DNA of 7,111 nucleotides, from assembly GCA_017646185.1 (NCBI GenBank), contig JAGCNA010000304.1:1-7111 (forward strand), given 5' to 3'. Position numbers and translations under genes: made by a program. The notes below the pieces were generated by a model. It made no database searches. It had not been told where the DNA came from and worked only from the letters and a program-made list of their open reading frames with translations. Below, in pieces: positions 6,239-7,111 of this stretch; positions within the stretch are counted from its first letter, which is position 1, and the number at the start of each line of letters is the position of its first letter. Source of the DNA: Clostridia bacterium. Lineage in GTDB: Bacteria > Bacillota > Clostridia > Oscillospirales > CAG-382.

Positions 6239-7111
6239 ATGATCGAACTTAAAAACGTAACCAAAACCTTCAAAGTGGCAAACCGCACAGCAGGCTTTGG
6301 ACAGGCTTTTAAATCCCTGTTTTGCAGAGATTACACGTATGTACAAGCCTTAAACGACGTATCTTTTACGGTAAACGATGGAGAAATGATCGGCTACATC
6401 GGTCCCAACGGTGCGGGAAAATCCAGTACCGTTAAGATAATGAGCGGTATTTTAACTCCCGACAGCGGTGAATGTATCATAAACGGTCGCACCCCTTGGA
6501 AGGACAGAGTATCCCACGTAAGAGATATCGGTGTTGTCTTCGGTCAGCGTTCACAGCTTTGGTGGGACGTGCCGGTTATAGACAGCTTTGAGCTTATACG
6601 GGATATTTATAAGGTTGATAATTCCGAATACAAAAAAACGCTTTCTACCCTTACCGAACTCCTTAATTTAGGTGAAATATTAAAAACTCCCGCACGCCAG
6701 CTTTCCTTGGGGCAGAGAATGCGCTGCGAGATAGCCGCTTCTCTTTTGCATAACCCCAAAATTCTGTTTTTGGATGAGCCCACAATAGGTCTTGACGCTT
6801 CTTCCAAAATAGCTGTAAGAGAGTTTATAAAGAGCATAAACAAAGAAAACAAAACCACCGTTATCCTTACCACTCACGATATGCAGGATATAGAAGCCCT
6901 TACCGAAAGGATACTGCTTATCGGAAAAGGCCGCATACTTTTGGACGGAACACTTGAAGAACTTAAAAAACGCCATTCTTCTTTAAAAACCTTAACCGTG
7001 GATTATACCGGCACAAGCCTGCCCTTGTGCGAAACCTCTAAGGTTGTAAAAGACGGAAACGGTCGGGGCGAAATTTTAATAGACACCGGCGTGATAACCG
7101 CTTCTCAGGCA
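6239..7111 (+). CDS. ABC-2 type transporter ATP-binding protein, 3' end missing
   Basis: This is the nucleotide-binding subunit of an ABC transporter, which hydrolyses ATP at the inner membrane face to power a partner permease. The frame is open for 291 codons to the window edge. Motifs in order are Walker A GPNGAGKSST (55-64), Q-loop FGQRSQLWWD (Q103), signature LSLGQ (155-159), Walker B ILFLDE (175-180, E180 catalytic), D-loop GLD (184-186) and H-loop TTHDM (H213). All are intact, so it should be an active ATPase. The insert between strand 1 and Walker A (about 14-37) and the QRSQLWWD Q-loop resemble the COG4586/daunorubicin-exporter-like branch, whose members run to about 320-330 residues and are usually followed by two ABC-2 membrane subunits. 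Those partners would lie past the right edge. The substrate cannot be told. Confidence 0.93.
   Translation, partial: MIELKNVTKTFKVANRTAGFGQAFKSLFCRDYTYVQALNDVSFTVNDGEMIGYIGPNGAGKSSTVKIMSGILTPDSGECIINGRTPWKDRVSHVRDIGVVFGQRSQLWWDVPVIDSFELIRDIYKVDNSEYKKTLSTLTELLNLGEILKTPARQLSLGQRMRCEIAASLLHNPKILFLDEPTIGLDASSKIAVREFIKSINKENKTTVILTTHDMQDIEALTERILLIGKGRILLDGTLEELKKRHSSLKTLTVDYTGTSLPLCETSKVVKDGNGRGEILIDTGVITASQA

Noticed and set aside
5269..6288. Minus-strand open frames opposite prfB and the small membrane gene
   Set aside because: They run across the terminator and promoter region or opposite the conserved RF2 catalytic domain, with no supporting motif.
6607..6976. Minus-strand open frames opposite the ABC gene
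   Set aside because: They overlap the Walker B and signature regions of a clear ABC ATPase on the plus strand and have no recognisable motif.
1..7111. CRISPR array, tRNA gene, insertion sequence or phage attachment site
   Set aside because: No regularly spaced repeats, cloverleaf-like sequence, transposase motif or flanking terminal repeats were seen by eye on either strand.

Overview
The window looks like ordinary chromosomal DNA of a Gram-positive anaerobe, most likely an uncultured member of class Clostridia (Bacillota). The support is strong Shine-Dalgarno sites (AAAGGAGG-like), near-consensus sigma-A promoters with 17-bp spacers, a clostridial-style MurD (YN.SI.SSPTRT and GGYDKNIP motifs), a type A RNase P RNA and tandem M42 aminopeptidases. 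This placement is inferred from motifs, not from a database search. No mobile element, CRISPR array or tRNA is visible.

Left half (1-4155, minus strand): one apparent operon read right to left from a promoter at 4155-4127. It holds murD (peptidoglycan precursor synthesis) and then three consecutive full-length-type M42 (glutamyl aminopeptidase/TET-type) metallopeptidase genes. The last one runs off the left edge. The gap from murD to the first peptidase is 21 nt. The peptidase genes overlap each other by 8 nt and 1 nt, so translation is probably coupled.

Middle (4156-4566, plus strand): the murD promoter is back to back with the promoter of rnpB, the RNase P RNA gene. Their -35 boxes are only 4 bp apart. 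The rnpB RNA ends in a strong intrinsic terminator that begins right after the closing P1 helix.

Right-middle (4583-6125, plus strand): a consensus promoter drives prfB (peptide chain release factor 2). This prfB has a GTG start and lacks the programmed +1 frameshift site found in many prfB genes. A small unrecognised protein gene follows 20 nt later, encoding two predicted membrane segments and a strongly acidic tail. A 9-bp-stem terminator closes this two-gene unit.

Right edge (6126-7111, plus strand): an intergenic region with an 18-bp perfect inverted repeat and an extended -10 promoter. It precedes the 5' part of an ABC-2-type transporter ATPase gene that is cut by the window end. No member of the window is clearly a new system. 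The most uncommon points are the triple M42 cassette behind murD, the small acidic membrane protein behind prfB, and the possible operator before the ABC gene.
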